Shown in pieces: positions 1-11,095 of a stretch of 64,000 nt of DNA. The translations under genes and the position numbers were made by a program. The notes under the pieces were generated by a model. That model did not search any database. It was given only the letters and a program-made list of their open reading frames with translations, and was not told the DNA's origin. Source of the DNA: Ctenosaura bakeri. Its lineage: Eukaryota > Chordata > Lepidosauria > Squamata > Iguanidae. The stretch spans positions 1 through 64,000 of the forward strand of contig CAOLHI010000390.1 in assembly GCA_948474755.1 (NCBI GenBank). The letters are read 5' to 3'. Positions within the stretch are counted from its first letter, which is position 1, and each line of letters begins with the position of its first letter.

Positions 1-263
1 TCAGAAGTAAGTCCTGCTAAGTTCAGTGGGCCTTTTCAGAAGGAAACTGCAAAAATTACAAGCCTTCAAGCCACTATGCCCTACTTTTACTTGTTACAGA
101 TCTTAACACCTCCTTGATCATAGATTATTTCCAGAACTGCCAAAGTGAAAATGGAAGAGGGCTCCTACCTTTTAATGATTGTGTAGAAGAGGGAATCTCA
201 GCAAGGGTTGCTGGTGATCTGGTTGTGTGACAAGCAACACCTGTTGAAATTTCCCTGTTCTAT
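1..263. other. Unassigned AT-rich DNA
   Basis: I see no ORF, recognisable repeat or RNA gene here. Confidence 0.4.
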
Positions 264-425
264 GGCCATTTCTGCACTAGCTTGTTATAGTGCTATTATT
301 CCGCTTTCAATATCCTATGGAATCCTAAGGTTTGCAGTTTAGGGAGGGGCCTGGCAAACCCCAGGACTCCGTAGGATGTTGAAAGCAGAATAATAGCACT
401 ATAATAGGCTAATATGGAAATGGCC
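264..425. mobile_element. Palindromic MITE, family A (copy A1)
   Basis: Begins GGCCATTTCTGCAC and ends GTGGAAATGGCC-like. The arms share the block 'ttattccactttcaacatcc' and its complement. This is a non-autonomous inverted-repeat DNA transposon without coding capacity. Flanks are TAT and GAG, so its target duplication is not visible. Family A recurs about twelve times in the window. Confidence 0.8.
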
Positions 426-500
426 GAGCCAACTCTAATTTTTACCTATTGCATACAAAAATGGAAATGAACCCACCCGGGGTCCAGAGTTGTAGATTCA

Positions 501-690
501 GGGAATTTTTCACAGTTAAACGAGTACGATTCCACTTTAAACGCCATGTTTATATCCTATGGAGTTCTGGGGTCTGTATTCAGAATTCTGCTAGAGAATT
601 CTGAACTACAAACCCCAGAATTCCATAGGGTGTTGCTATGGCAAGTGAAATGGAATCATATTACTATAATTGTGTAGTGTGAAAAAGCCC
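501..690. mobile_element. Divergent family A MITE (copy A2) with TCA duplication
   Basis: The arms run from a degraded GGGAATTTTTCACA to GTGTGAAAAAGCCC. The centre keeps the family A 'catcctatgg...ccatagggtgttg' palindrome. It is flanked on both sides by TCA (498-500 and 691-693), a 3-bp target-site duplication. Confidence 0.75.
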
Positions 691-884
691 TCATCTTCAG
701 TGCCCTATGTGTAAAAGTTCATTCATGAGCTTTCCTTCAAAAGCTATTCAGAGTATTTTTTCTTCTTCCATGCTGTGGGCTTGTCCTAAAAACACCGGAT
801 GGACTACTTTACTTCATCACATGGGAGACAGTCTCTCAATTGACCTGACTGTTGGAGTTTTCAGTATTCCTGATGCCGAAATAG

Positions 885-1045
885 ATCATAGAAACATAGA
901 GTTGGAAGAGACCACAATGGTCATAGAGTCCAACCCCCTGCCATGTAGGAGCAAACACTGAAAGCACCCCCAGCAAATGGCCATTCAGCCTCTGCTTAAA
1001 AACCTCCAAACACTGGATGGCCATTTGCTGGTCTAAAGGCTGGAT
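885..1045 (-). mobile_element. CR1 LINE 3' fragment
   Basis: Read on the minus strand this is the CR1 tail. The plus strand shows 'agttggaagagaccac', 'gagtccaaccccctgccatg' and 'ggccattcagcctctg', the complement of the C-terminal ORF2 (...LEVFKQRL-GHL...) and 3' UTR. It is 5'-truncated, as usual for CR1, and has no coding potential left. Confidence 0.85.
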
Positions 1046-1243
1046 AACTAAATGTCCCCACTCCTAAATAGACAGCAGGGGGTAATTATTCTTGGGAACC
1101 AGAAGCAGGCCCACCATCTCCTCAAGGTGAAGGGAGTGTCTCGCTTTAACAGGGCAAAGGCAGCAGACACTCTGAAACCATTGGGTTATGTGGCAGCTGG
1201 TGGCTTCCATATGAGCGGGGTGATCAATTCACTCTGAGTTTCA
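1046..1243. other. Possible extension of CR1-like sequence
   Basis: Follows the CR1 tail and has 'agcaggcccaccatctcctcaaggtgaa'-type text, but no diagnostic motif. Unassigned. Confidence 0.3.
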
Positions 1244-1879
1244 AGCCATTTCTGCACTACACTGTTATAGTGCTATTATTCCACTTTCAACATTCTGTGA
1301 AATTCTGGGGTTTGTAGTTTACTGAGGACAAAGAACTCTCTGGCTGACAAGTCTAAATGACCCTTCCTGAGCTGCAAACACCAGGGCCCTTTCTGCAACT
1401 CACCTTTTTGTGGAGCTGGGGTGCTGGGACTGCACGAGCAGCCTCTTGCAAGAGGCTCTCATGTCCCCATTGCTTCAGCTCCACAGCTGCTGCCTGCTCG
1501 CGAGCAGGTAGCGTGAGAGCTCCTCCTCTTCCTTCCACAGTGCAGCCTGGGATTTTCCCAGGCTGCGCTGGGGCAGGAAGCATGAGCGCTGCAGCTCCAG
1601 AACTCCGCACACACGGCAAGTGCGTGCAGGGCGCCGGAGCGATGCGCGATCGCGCACCATTTTCAGCTCTAAGCCGAAAATGAAATAGTGCACGATTGGC
1701 ACCTGCCAGCCCCTGCAGCATCGTGCAATTGCGAGTGCGTCATGTGGACTGCTCCTTGCAGTCGCGCAACACTCCAGGGGTCCTTTCGCATGGCAAATGC
1801 TGTGCAAAAAGGGCCCCGGATTCCATAGGATGATGAAAGTGCAATAATAGCACTGTAACAGCGTAGTGTGGAAATGGCC
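1244..1879. mobile_element. Family A MITE (copy A3) split by MITE B1
   Basis: The left arm (1244-1384) starts AGCCATTTCTGCAC. The right arm (1816-1879) ends GTGTGGAAATGGCC. Element B1 sits in the right inner arm. The original inner motif 'ccaggattccatagga' is cut between 'accag' and 'gattccatagga'. Flanks TCA / TTG may be a decayed 3-bp duplication. Confidence 0.8.
1385..1815. mobile_element. GC-rich MITE, family B (copy B1), nested in A3
   Basis: Ends are GGCCCTTTCTGCA... and ...GCAAAAAGGGCC. The interior is GC- and CpG-rich, with 'gcagcctgggattttcccaggctgcgc' as an internal inverted repeat and 'gatgcgcgatcgcgcaccatttt'-type text near the middle. Open frames on both strands (for example 1353-1721 minus) are by-products of low stop density. 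Insertion-site triplets are CAG / CCG, a 3-bp duplication with one mismatch. Copies B2 and B3 confirm the boundaries. Confidence 0.8.
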
Positions 1880-2950
1880 TTGGTCTGAATTTTAAAGGAA
1901 CTATCCAAGGGTGTGAACCCCTATCCCTCAAAATAGAGTCAGCCCTTTATGTAGCTCCTTTGAGGTTTAGGCCAAAGATAGAGCAGAATCAGGACCACCC
2001 CTGGTTATAAGAGAGCTAGTTCTCACCCCAGCTGAATCACTCTAAATCTACGTACTATTTTCTTTCAGTGTAATAATGTTCTTCTTGGGTTTTTTCTTCT
2101 CCAATGGCTGAAGCTATGTCCTGTCTGAAATAACTATACTGGTGACAGTAACTACAGTAGGGTGGTAGTTTTTCTAACATGGTAAAATATATCTAAAAAT
2201 ATCTCATATAAACCAGCCCATTTTAAATTTTTTTCCCTCCCCAATGATTCCTTTCCAAAGAAAGCAGAAAGGGCCTGTAACTCTCTTCTATATCCAGAGT
2301 TCTGTCACCAGGCTCTCAACCACCATTTGAGAAGCGTGTAGATAGTTCCTCCACTGAAATATATTTAGATCTGCCAACTAGTCCTTTTCTCCCCAAAGAG
2401 TCCACCTTTCCCGAGTGCCTAGCTTTCCAATTATAGCTCTCAACTAACCTGCCTGTGACCTGCACTCCATGGTCTAACACACATTGCTTCCTGCAAAATC
2501 AATTTCCCCAACTAATTATAGCCACTGGCACCTTCAGTAATGGGCCCATAATAGCAGAAGAACCCATTGCTGTAGCTGGTTTTCTCTTGGAAACATCTGC
2601 TTCAGTAGAAAATGGGCACATCTTTATAACAGTTGCAACTTTAGAGATCCAACTTTATCATCTAAGTAACCTGAATTTTATGACTGTGTAAAAGACAACC
2701 TGCTCATGTGATGGAAATTGTACAAATCTGACAGACCAGATTAGGCAAGTGAAAAAACAATGACTCTTTTGTGACAGAATGGTTACCTTTTATCACCTAC
2801 ATGAATGATAAGAAACCTGTTCAGAGATACACTGTATTGCATGGTAGTTTACTGAGAGAATCAAAACACAATATATAAAATATCTGCTATTTAAAATGTT
2901 TTAATCCAGTCATTATATATATTTGCATCAATGTAATAGTTGTTTTGCTT
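1880..2950. other. Unassigned AT-rich DNA
   Basis: About 1.07 kb with no recognisable repeat. The short ORF at 2455-2691 has no recognisable motif and is probably chance. Confidence 0.4.
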
Positions 2951-2952
2951 AT

Positions 2953-3184
2953 TTGTTGTGGTGTGTGCCTTCAGATAATTTCTGATTTATGGCAACCCTA
3001 AGGTGAAAATATCATGGGGTTTTCTTTGCAGAATCTGTTCAGAGGGGGTTCGCCCTTGCTTTCCCCTGAGGCTGAGAGAGAGTGACTTGCCCAAGATCGC
3101 CCAGTGGGTTTCCATGGCTGAGCGGAGATTTAAAACCTGGTCTCCCAGTGTCCTAGTCCAATGCTCAAACCATTACTACACCGT
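2953..3184 (-). mobile_element. tRNA-derived SINE (ACA-tailed family)
   Basis: The plus strand shows the complement of the SINE: 'tgttgtggtgtgtgccttca' (tail side), 'cttgcccaagatcgcccagtggg', 'tccatggctgagcgg', and 'agtccaatgctcaaaccatt' (the tRNA-like head with the A-box region). This is the commonest SINE of the window. Full copies start 'gccagtgtgg..gtagtggtttgag' and end in an ACAACAACA tail. Confidence 0.85.
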
Positions 3185-3284
3185 GAAATTTGATTGCCAG
3201 TATTTTTCTTTAATTAATAACATTTTTAAACATTATACAAATCATGTGAAACTGTATTTGTTTGCTTAGCCAGCATATTAGCAA

Positions 3285-3482
3285 TAGCATTTATTTCTAT
3301 ACCGCTTATCAACTGAGTGTTACCTAAGCGGTTTACAATGTATTTTAGCTAATTGCCCCCAACAAGCTGGGTACTCATTTTACCGACCTGCAGAAGGATG
3401 GAAGGCTGAGTCAAGCTTGGAGCCCGGCAGGATCGAACTCACAACCTTGTGGTTGCAGTACTAGCATTTAACCACTACCTAT
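3285..3482 (-). repeat. Interspersed repeat of tRNA-SINE/LINE-tail type
   Basis: 'ttctataccgctt', 'aagcggtttacaatgtatttt', 'ttttaccgacctgcagaaggatggaaggctgagtcaa' and 'ggatcgaactcacaacc' match a dispersed reptile repeat. The 'atcgaactc' block resembles a Pol III B-box complement. The family name is uncertain. Confidence 0.55.
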
Positions 3483-4586
3483 GCAACTAACAGGCAGTTA
3501 TTGGATTACAATTCCCAGAATCCCCCAGCCATGCTAACTAAAAGAACTCTGGAACTTACATACAATTAGAACTTCTTTTCTGCTCTCATCCGTTTCGGTA
3601 TTTACATTTTATCAGGCAACACCCACGTACTTGTCATATTTGCCTGTACATCCTTCAACGGCTGAACTGTTCATTTGTTTATAAGATTCCTTTATTTAAA
3701 AAATAATAATTGAGGCATCATAAAGTTTAAAACTAAAGCAGCCACACAATAAAATAATAAGATCTAAAAACACAATACAATACAAAGCCAATAAAAACAG
3801 AAAAGCAAATATGGAATCAACATGAAAAAATAACTGATTTTAAAGGTTTTTTTACAAGTCTAAAAACACAATAGAAAAGGAAGCCAATAAAAACAAAAAA
3901 CAAATACAACATCAATTTGTTTACATGCACGATTCAATCCAGAAAATCCCTTCATGACCAAGCTCTAGATAACTGGTATTTGTGTAGATGGATCAGATAA
4001 TCCATACACAAACATACAAAGGCCTTTTGAATGAATAGATGTAGAGTGTTTACCCTAATCTCATTCTGCCTAGCACAGAAGCCCTGTTCCCAGTTTTCCT
4101 ATCTTCGAGTGGCCTTTTTTAGATGAGTCTGAGCAAGAAACAATCATCTTGTCGTCTGTAGGTTGTGTGTACAAATGGTCTTTTTCTAGAAAAGTGGGTT
4201 GTTGGTTTTTTTGATCTGTTTCATTCCTGTCTTGATCAAACAAACCCTTTGTAGTGTCCCAGGAGAAACCTGCCAGAGTGTGAAACAGTTCCTAAGGCAG
4301 CATTCCATTGCTGTTTAAACTGAAGTCATTGTGTTTCCACCAGATAACGCCAATGACATCTCTTAGCAATTCACTCTGCATTTCAAGATTGTTTTCCCCT
4401 TTGCCTTCCCCCACTTAAAATCCCTCTCTCCTTTGACAAAATGGATGTTCCACTCATACCATGCCCTTCAAAGCTAGAGGATATATTTCAGGTGCAGATT
4501 AGCTTCCTATAAGGAAAAAAACAAAACAAAACAGAACTTTCCCCTTTTAGCAGAGTTTAATTCCTCCATCTGTCCAGCGATGATGG
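3483..4586. other. AT-rich interval with LINE-tail-like text
   Basis: 3483-3545 contains 'ggattacaattcccagaatccc', as in the E-type hAT palindromes. 3690-3930 is A-rich ('aataaaataataagatctaaaaacacaatac') and resembles the reverse complement of an L2 3' UTR. The remainder is unassigned. Confidence 0.35.
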
Positions 4587-4730
4587 GGCCATTTCCACAC
4601 TACACTGGCCACTGGGGTTTGCAGTTTAGGGCCCCTCTGGCCAGCCCTTCCCTAAACTGCAAACTCCAGGATTCCATAGGATGTTGAAAGTGGACTAATC
4701 GCGCTATAAGAGTGTAGTGTAGAAATGACC
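4587..4730. mobile_element. Family A MITE (copy A4)
   Basis: Starts GGCCATTTCCACACTACACTGG and ends GTGTAGAAATGACC. It has the typical 'ccaggattccataggatgttgaaagtgg' right arm. The left arm lacks the ctattattcc block, so it is internally deleted. Confidence 0.75.
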
Positions 4731-4881
4731 ACTGTTACAGTGCTATTATTCCACTTTCAACACCCTGTGGAATTCTGGGGCTTGTAGTTTACTGAGGCCA
4801 ACCCTAAACTGCAATTCCCAGGATTCCATAGGTTGTTGAAAGTAGAATAATAGCACTGTAACAGTGTAGTGAGTAATGGCC
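4731..4881. mobile_element. Family A MITE (copy A5), directly abutting A4
   Basis: Begins at 'actgttacagtgctattattcc' without its own left terminus and ends GTAGTGAGTAATGGCC. The pair reads as two family A copies in tandem sharing one junction. Confidence 0.7.
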
Positions 4882-6485
4882 TTGTCTCTTCTGCAACTGA
4901 AGGAGACATTCCCTTTGTTTCCAGAATTATTCTCTTACTTCAGCCTCTGTAGCTGAGCAGTTAATTCCTTTAATATAACATTTCAAATAGTTTAAATTAT
5001 GTTCTAGATTGCTCAAATTGTTAAAAATTGTTTGGATTTCTTTCAGTGACTGCATTCTGCCATGAGGAAGGAAGTGGACTCTGACTTGTATCACCCGGAG
5101 AAATAATCTAGGTTTTTCTGAACATTGCCTGTATGTATGTGTGTGTGTGTGAGACAGCACACACCATAATATGGGGTTGCTTTGTGGGAATCAGATGTGG
5201 GATCTGCTACCTTATAGCAGTGCCATCTCTTGTTTGTTACAAATAATTGTTTACTTATTTATAAATCATTTTTTCTAATTTTGGTCTCCCGGGTCTGAGT
5301 GCCATTGCTTATGAATCCAACATTGCACAGTACACACAAAAGGGCAGTTTGGTTTGGGGAGTCAGTTCACTTATCATTTGTGCCACAGCAAAAATATTTT
5401 GCACCCACATCCTGTGGAGTATCATGCACACATCAAGCCATAGCAATGCCAAATAAATCCATTTCAATTCCAGGTTGTAACATAATAAAATGCAAAAAAA
5501 ATAAATAAATGTTGAGGCAGGGTGAATCGTTCTGCAAGGGATAGTACAAAAAAAAAGGAAGATGGGGATGACCATACACAACCAGCCATGTACAATCTTC
5601 AGTCCAGAGGCACAGATGGTACCCCAAAAAAGGGAGATGACACTCTAAATCTGCTTTCATTTTTTACTCCATGTCTTCCTTCTATGACTTAAAAGGAGCT
5701 TACTTACACTGATCCTTCCACCATTGGACAGCTTAAGAAGCATGGGTTGTTGTGGGTTTTCCAGACTTTGAGACCGTGTTCTATTAGTATTTGCTCTACA
5801 CCTATGGATTCTGGCCATGAAAGCCTTCGACTTTACATTAAGAAGCATGATTTTAAAACATACTTCTATGAAAATGTTATTGACAAGAGTCTTAAAAACT
5901 TTTATCAATCCTCTTATATACAGACTGGTATGTAAAAGCTTATACTTTGCAAATTAATTTTTTTTAAAACCTGGTCTCCCAGAAGCTATCTTGTTGCAAG
6001 GACAACCTAAGTTGTGTCAATTCATTTCTCTATATTGCAGCCTTTTATGGAACTTTTCTTAATACACACTGAATTTAATCTGCTGAAATCTGAGACATGT
6101 AACTCCTCCAGGAAAATTATAGATTGCAGTTTTAATTGGAAAAGACTGGCTATAAACTGATCTCTAGAATTATGATGACTAATTACATTTCTCTCTTCAT
6201 AATTAACAAACTTTGAAGTAGTTTAGATATTAGATGTTTGCCCTCAGCTTTTGCAGGGTAGAAGAAAATAGTTTTTTTTTCTGGTGAGAAAGGGGAAAGA
6301 TTGTGAAGCGGTTCCAATCTATTCTGATATCTACAATCCAGTCCAGTGCAGTGTTAGGTACACAGAAAGAGTTAAGTATGCCAGAGTTTAAGATAGCTCT
6401 CATTAATCTGCTGGCCCGCAGAAATGTTGGACTTCATTTCCCATAATCGCCAACCAGCAAGGGCACTTCCACACTGGAGGAGTCT
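4882..6485. other. Unassigned AT-rich DNA
   Basis: Contains a short (GT)n at about 5133-5151 and an A-rich stretch near 5495-5512. Overlapping short ORFs on both strands (5299-5935) show no domain signature. No gene is supported. Confidence 0.4.
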
Positions 6486-7338
6486 TGTTACTTCGGCCCA
6501 GGCCTACCCGGTGATAGCACTAGATATCTCTTTTTGATATCAAATCCATTCGGCCATGTTTGCGAGGCCTCCAGACAAGCACATACACAGGCGCGGCCAG
6601 TAATTGTTGGACATTCCATTCTCCACCTAGGCAGGCAGAACAGAGCCACTCCGTTGCGTCAGGGACCTCCCTGCAAACGCCTCTTGCTTAAGCGCGACTC
6701 TAAACAAAGCTGCCCGGCCTCGAGCCGATAGTCTTACAAAGCCAAGCTAAGCACCTTGCATTTGCATACTGGCTATACTATTGTTACATCTGCGCTAAGC
6801 CCATCATGTTAAACTTGACCTTTTCCAAAGCTTTGTCCTGCTCCAAACTCGCATTGTTCTCACCGAGTATGGCATGGCCTGCAGGCACAATTCACCCTAT
6901 AAAAGCCCCCCGATTTGAAGAGCACCTCAGATCGCTCCGGACTTCTATCCTGCCTTGCTGCCACTTTGTCTGGCGAGCTCCCCTCGGCCTCCACGCTGAG
7001 TTTCTTCCCTACCATCTTCAGCTTCTTCAGGACTACGAGAAAAGGTGTCGTATCACCCATTCCCCCGAAGCCTCTTATTTCTAATTTCTTAGTTAGCTGT
7101 GCGTGTTTGTGGTGTCTTTGCTGTTTGTTTGTCTTTGAATAAAAACATCATTTTTACTATTTTAAAACTGTCTGACTGCTTAACTGACCTGACCCCGTAG
7201 ACATTGGGTTACAAGATCCCTGCTAAGTTACCTGCTTCTCGCTAGCTTAAGAAAGTGCTCCAGTTAATTTCCCCAACTTTGTGTCTGTGTTCGGTTATTT
7301 GGGCGCCCCTCCCGGGACCCCCAGAGAACAGGGTAACA
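6486..7338 (+). mobile_element. Solo LTR, TGTTAC...GTAACA family (LTR-1)
   Basis: 853 bp, from TGTTACTTCGG to ...CAGGGTAACA. Promoter-like TATAAAA at 6898-6904 and polyadenylation signal AATAAA at 7138-7143 divide it into U3 (about 410 bp), R and U5. Flanking tetranucleotides are GTCT / GACT, a 4-bp duplication with one mismatch. No internal retroviral or Gypsy sequence and no partner LTR are adjacent, so it is a solo LTR left by recombination. It is close to LTR-4 at 30540 over its whole length. Whether it belongs to an endogenous retrovirus or a Gypsy-type element cannot be told without the internal region. Confidence 0.88.
6898..6904 (+). promoter_or_regulatory. TATA box of LTR-1
   Basis: TATAAAA about 412 bp into the LTR. 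The same box with the same surroundings lies at 30963-30969 in LTR-4. Confidence 0.65.
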
Positions 7339-8242
7339 GACTGACTTTGGCATAGTGGTACTGGATCGGAGTCCAGTATTAATCTAGCAATATTAATAGT
7401 TCTATTAGATGAATCCCCCTTTCCTACTATAACTGCCCCCCTCACACCAGGTTGCCAGACAGAAAACTAGAGGGCTCCTGCATCTTTAATGGTTGTGGAA
7501 AAATGGAATTTCAGTCAGTGTTGCTTATGACCACATCGGGCCAGAATCCTCCAGGTCAGAGACGACCCTGAACTGGTGACCATAATTAATATATCTGCAT
7601 AATTATTTAACTTTCAGACCAACAAGATCTAAACACTGTTACAAGCAGTGATTTATTAATGTAGGCGATTAAGGTTGCAGGCAGACTCACAGATTCATAG
7701 ATGGCTTGAACATTCCTGTTTCCTCTGGGCTGCTGGAAAGACTCCATTGGTCATATGACTCTCTGGGGCTGAGTTGCCTTGTCCTACGGGACAGACTTAC
7801 AGCATGGAGAGTATAGTTGGGGAAAGCAAGGCTGAGAAGATGGGAGGTGGAATGAGGAGATAGACTGCCATGAAGGACTTTGATAACACTGAGAAGGAAA
7901 GAAAAGTTTTTCTGTGAAACAGTTTATAGACAGCTGGCTCAGGAAAAATGCATCCCAGGCCCTTATATCTACTGGATCAGCCCCTTTTAAAGGTGCATCA
8001 AGACCAGGTTCCCTAAAAGAAAAGATCAACATTGTGTGTGCGTGTGTGTATGTGGAGAGGACTGCGTTTCAGTTACAGGACCCTTGGTCCCTGGATCAGA
8101 CCTTTTTAAATACATATTTTTGTCAGACATTTTCACTGTTGTTTTGGCTCAGCTCTAACATTTTCAAGGATCTCTTTTATTTATGGCTGCCTAACAGGGT
8201 CATCCCAGATCCTGAGATTTCTGGGCTAAAACATGAGACTAC
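7339..8242. other. Unassigned DNA between LTR-1 and MITE A6
   Basis: No repeat or gene recognised. The ORF at 7914-8414 runs into the A6 palindrome, so it is not a gene. Confidence 0.4.
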
Positions 8243-8410
8243 AGCCATTTCCGCACAAGCCTGTTATAGCGCCATGATTCCACTTTCAACATCCTCTGGA
8301 ATCCTGGGGGCTTGCAGTTTCGGGCCCCTCCCGAAACTGCAAACCCCAGGATTCCAGAGGATGTTGAAAGTGGAATCATGGCGCTATAACAGGCTAGTGT
8401 GGAAATGGCC
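8243..8410. mobile_element. Near-perfect palindromic MITE, family A (copy A6)
   Basis: The best preserved hairpin of the family. Two arms of about 77 bp differ at only a handful of positions and are separated by the short spacer 'cccctccc'. Ends are GCCATTTCCGCAC and GTGTGGAAATGGCC. As RNA it would fold into one long hairpin. Flanks TAC / TTA are not a clean duplication. Confidence 0.88.
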
Positions 8411-9435
8411 TTAGGGATGGGTCCTGGTGCTGTTATCGGGTGGATCATGATGATGTCGTGGGGTAGGCCCTAGTGATGTCACAGAGGAGAAAGGATGAAG
8501 CTTAGCTAACTAAGTAAACCTACAGCCTCCCGCCCCCCCCCCGAATTTTTGCAAGTTGCAAGAACTTGATTGAAATCAATTAAGTTTTGCAAATTGAAGT
8601 AAGCTGCATGGTAAGCTGGAAGAATACAGTAAATAAAAGAAAAAAGGAAGAATAAACACAGATAAATGTCCTGCAGACAGCTCACGGCTGAATGTTTGCA
8701 TGCAACTCACACCTCTTGTCTGGAGTTGACTACACAAAAACAGGAGGCTTGAGCTAACATCTTGAAATCTGGCAAACCTGCATGACAATTTTTTTCTTCC
8801 AATAGCTGGATTGGTGATTGCTATTTCTAGTTATTTTATTGAATAAAAACAAACGACAACACTACAAAACAATATAAAAAACTATAAACTTACAAAAATT
8901 AATACAATACAAATTAAAAAACAATACATAACAAAGCTACAAATATCTATCAAAGCTACAACTAACTTAAAAAAAACCCTACAAATACCTAGAAATTAGT
9001 TTCCATTCTTGTTGTGAACAGCACATGTTAATCAAGCAATTACACCTAACTGTTAAAGTCTAAATTTATATGAGAAATTAGTATTGTTGCTAATCACTCT
9101 TATCGTCCTAACTATATAACTATAAAACTAGTTAGTAAAAATCACTTTTAATCAGTTGTAATCACTAACCAACTTATTCTATATAGTAAATTAGTTTAAA
9201 CTGAGGAAACAACATTTTAAAGCAACAAAGGGAATAAAACTACTAATTCCAGTTATATTTCTCATGTAGCAGTACAGAGTAATCTAAAACCAGCATGTTT
9301 TTAAAAAATCTGTCATCATCAACATCAGATCACCCTCATTCCCTTCCAAATAATCAATATTAATAAGTCCATTTTTTTCTCAGCACCCTGGGCTTTTCTC
9401 CTAATTCTTGCAAATCTCTTTCTTAACCAAAATAA
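8411..9435. other. AT-rich unassigned DNA with a C-run
   Basis: Poly-C near 8528-8541. 8825-9000 is A-rich, with repeated 'acaaaacaatataaaa'-type text that could be a decayed LINE 3' UTR in reverse. Nothing coding. Confidence 0.35.
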
Positions 9436-9521
9436 GTTTGTTTGTTTGTTTGTTTGTTTGTTTGTTTGTTTGTTTGTTTGTTTCTTTCTTTCTTTCTTTC
9501 TTTTCTTTCTTTCTTTCTTTC
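9436..9521. repeat. Compound microsatellite (GTTT)n(TTTC)n
   Basis: About twelve GTTT units (9436-9483) followed by TTTC units with one interruption. Confidence 0.95.
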
Positions 9522-9704
9522 CAGAAACAAAGTCATTTTTACATATTCTAAAAGGCCATTTGTCAGATTAGACCTATGTCTTGAAGTCAGTCAGTGATTG
9601 CTATTTCCAGATTACAATGGGTGCTCACTATCTGCTATGGTTTGGTTCCAAGATGCCACATGGATACCAAAATTCATGGATACTCAAGTCCCATTATGTA
9701 CAAG

Positions 9705-10158
9705 GGCCATTTCCACACGGGGTGAGGGAATCACCCCGTGCCACTACTTACCGGATCTTCTGGCTCCCTGGTCTGGTCCAGGCTGCTCCGGAGCAGTGCT
9801 TGGTCATAGATCCACACTGCTCCGGCATCCAAAATGGCGCCTTCCGGTTGGTCGTGGGTCCTGACCAACTGCTGAAGCTCACCAGCCTAAAGCCTGCCCT
9901 CCACAGATCACAGGTTTGCTTTGGTGTGAGCCTGCAAATCTGCACCGGAGAGCAGGCACGCAGTGGTGCGCTCTGGGCTTTTGAAAGACCAGAAAAATCA
10001 GGTCTTTCAAAAGCACACTGGAGGACCACTTGGGGTCGTTCCGGAGCAGACTGAGGTGTGGATCTACACTAAGTAGTCCGGACCCAGTCCGCTCCAAGGT
10101 GCAGAGGTCCTCCATGGAGGACACATTGCTTTTTTTTTTACCCCGTGTGGAAATGGCC
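9705..10158 (+). mobile_element. MITE family C (copy C1)
   Basis: 454 bp. Ends are GGCCATTTCCACACGGGG and CCCCGTGTGGAAATGGCC. Flanks are AAG / AAA, a near-perfect 3-bp duplication. The interior is GC-rich, with 'gctgctccggagcagtg' and a central palindrome (arms 9977-9990 and 10001-10014, 14 bp each, perfect). Overlapping ORFs up to 157 codons on both strands share no protein family and are by-products. Copies: C2 at 41893, C3 at 38454. Confidence 0.85.
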
Positions 10159-10983
10159 AAAGTTGTAGTAAAATGGCATCCCTTATATAAAATGGCAAAA
10201 TCAAAGGACACTTAAAGGACAACAGTGTCAACCACTGTAACCTTTGCCATTTTCTACAGTTTCTTTTAAAACATTGGAAAAATTCACTGAACAAGAAATA
10301 TACTCCATTTTGAAAAGCCCGCTAATAATAATGTAAAGTGAATTAGGCTTCTGGACCTATAAATGAAATCTTATCAAAGTAGGCTTTTTGTACGAATGGT
10401 CCAAGTTCAGGAAAAGAAGGAAGTTCCATCACGGATGTAGACAAAGATGGGGAACTACTTAATTAATCCAATCCCATATTGCCCTCTCTTTTAACTTTTG
10501 TGTCATATCTTAATTAGATTGTAAACTTGAGGACAGGGAACTGTTTTGTTGTTATTTTATTTGTAAAGCATCATATACAGTTATGGCACTATATCAATAC
10601 ATAGATTATGATTATGATACTTCCAGCCTGATAGTCAAAATCGGTTTTAGATAATTTCTCAGGGGCTTCATTCCAGTGGTAGGCAGGACCAAAAACAAAG
10701 GGGGTGGGAGCGAAAGGAATAATTCTAGATGCACTTAGTTCTTTGCCATGGAAGTCATAGAGATTTAAAAAATTTTAACATTAGAGAGATAATGCTAGAC
10801 CACCCTGTGCATATAGCTGTGTGTACTGTCAATTGCTGATTGTAGCATTTGTCCTTATTTTAACCCAAGCATGTGGGCTGGTAAGCTGTTGAGTAAAGAG
10901 TGAGACAAAATGCTAGTGGAACATAGAAATGGTGAAAAAGCACCATTGGGGGTTTTTACCATGATGCCTGTTGGATAATTGGC
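10159..10983. other. Unassigned AT-rich DNA
   Basis: No gene, RNA or repeat recognised. Confidence 0.4.
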
Positions 10984-11095
10984 AGAGCTATAGCTCAGCA
11001 GTAAAGCATATGCTTTGCAGGTAGAAGGTTCCAGATTTGATCCCATGAAGGGCATTCCCAATCAGCGTGGACATTACAAAATCAGATGATCCAGG
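10984..11095 (+). mobile_element. Second type of tRNA-derived SINE, decayed
   Basis: 'agctatagctcagcagtaaagcat' is an A-box-bearing tRNA-like head. 'gaaggttccagatttgatccc' is a B-box-like motif. The following text ('agatgatccagggatctgtctca') matches the body of such a SINE rather than a tRNA. No cloverleaf can be closed, so it is not a tRNA gene. Confidence 0.6.

Noticed and set aside
7914..8414. 166-codon ORF
   Set aside because: Its end is one full arm pair of MITE A6; the start has no domain.
9581..10054. 157-codon ORF
   Set aside because: Inside MITE C1; copies C2 and C3 do not preserve the frame and the opposite strand is open too.
10984..11095. tRNA gene
   Set aside because: A- and B-box-like motifs are present but no cloverleaf can be closed and the 3' part continues as SINE body.
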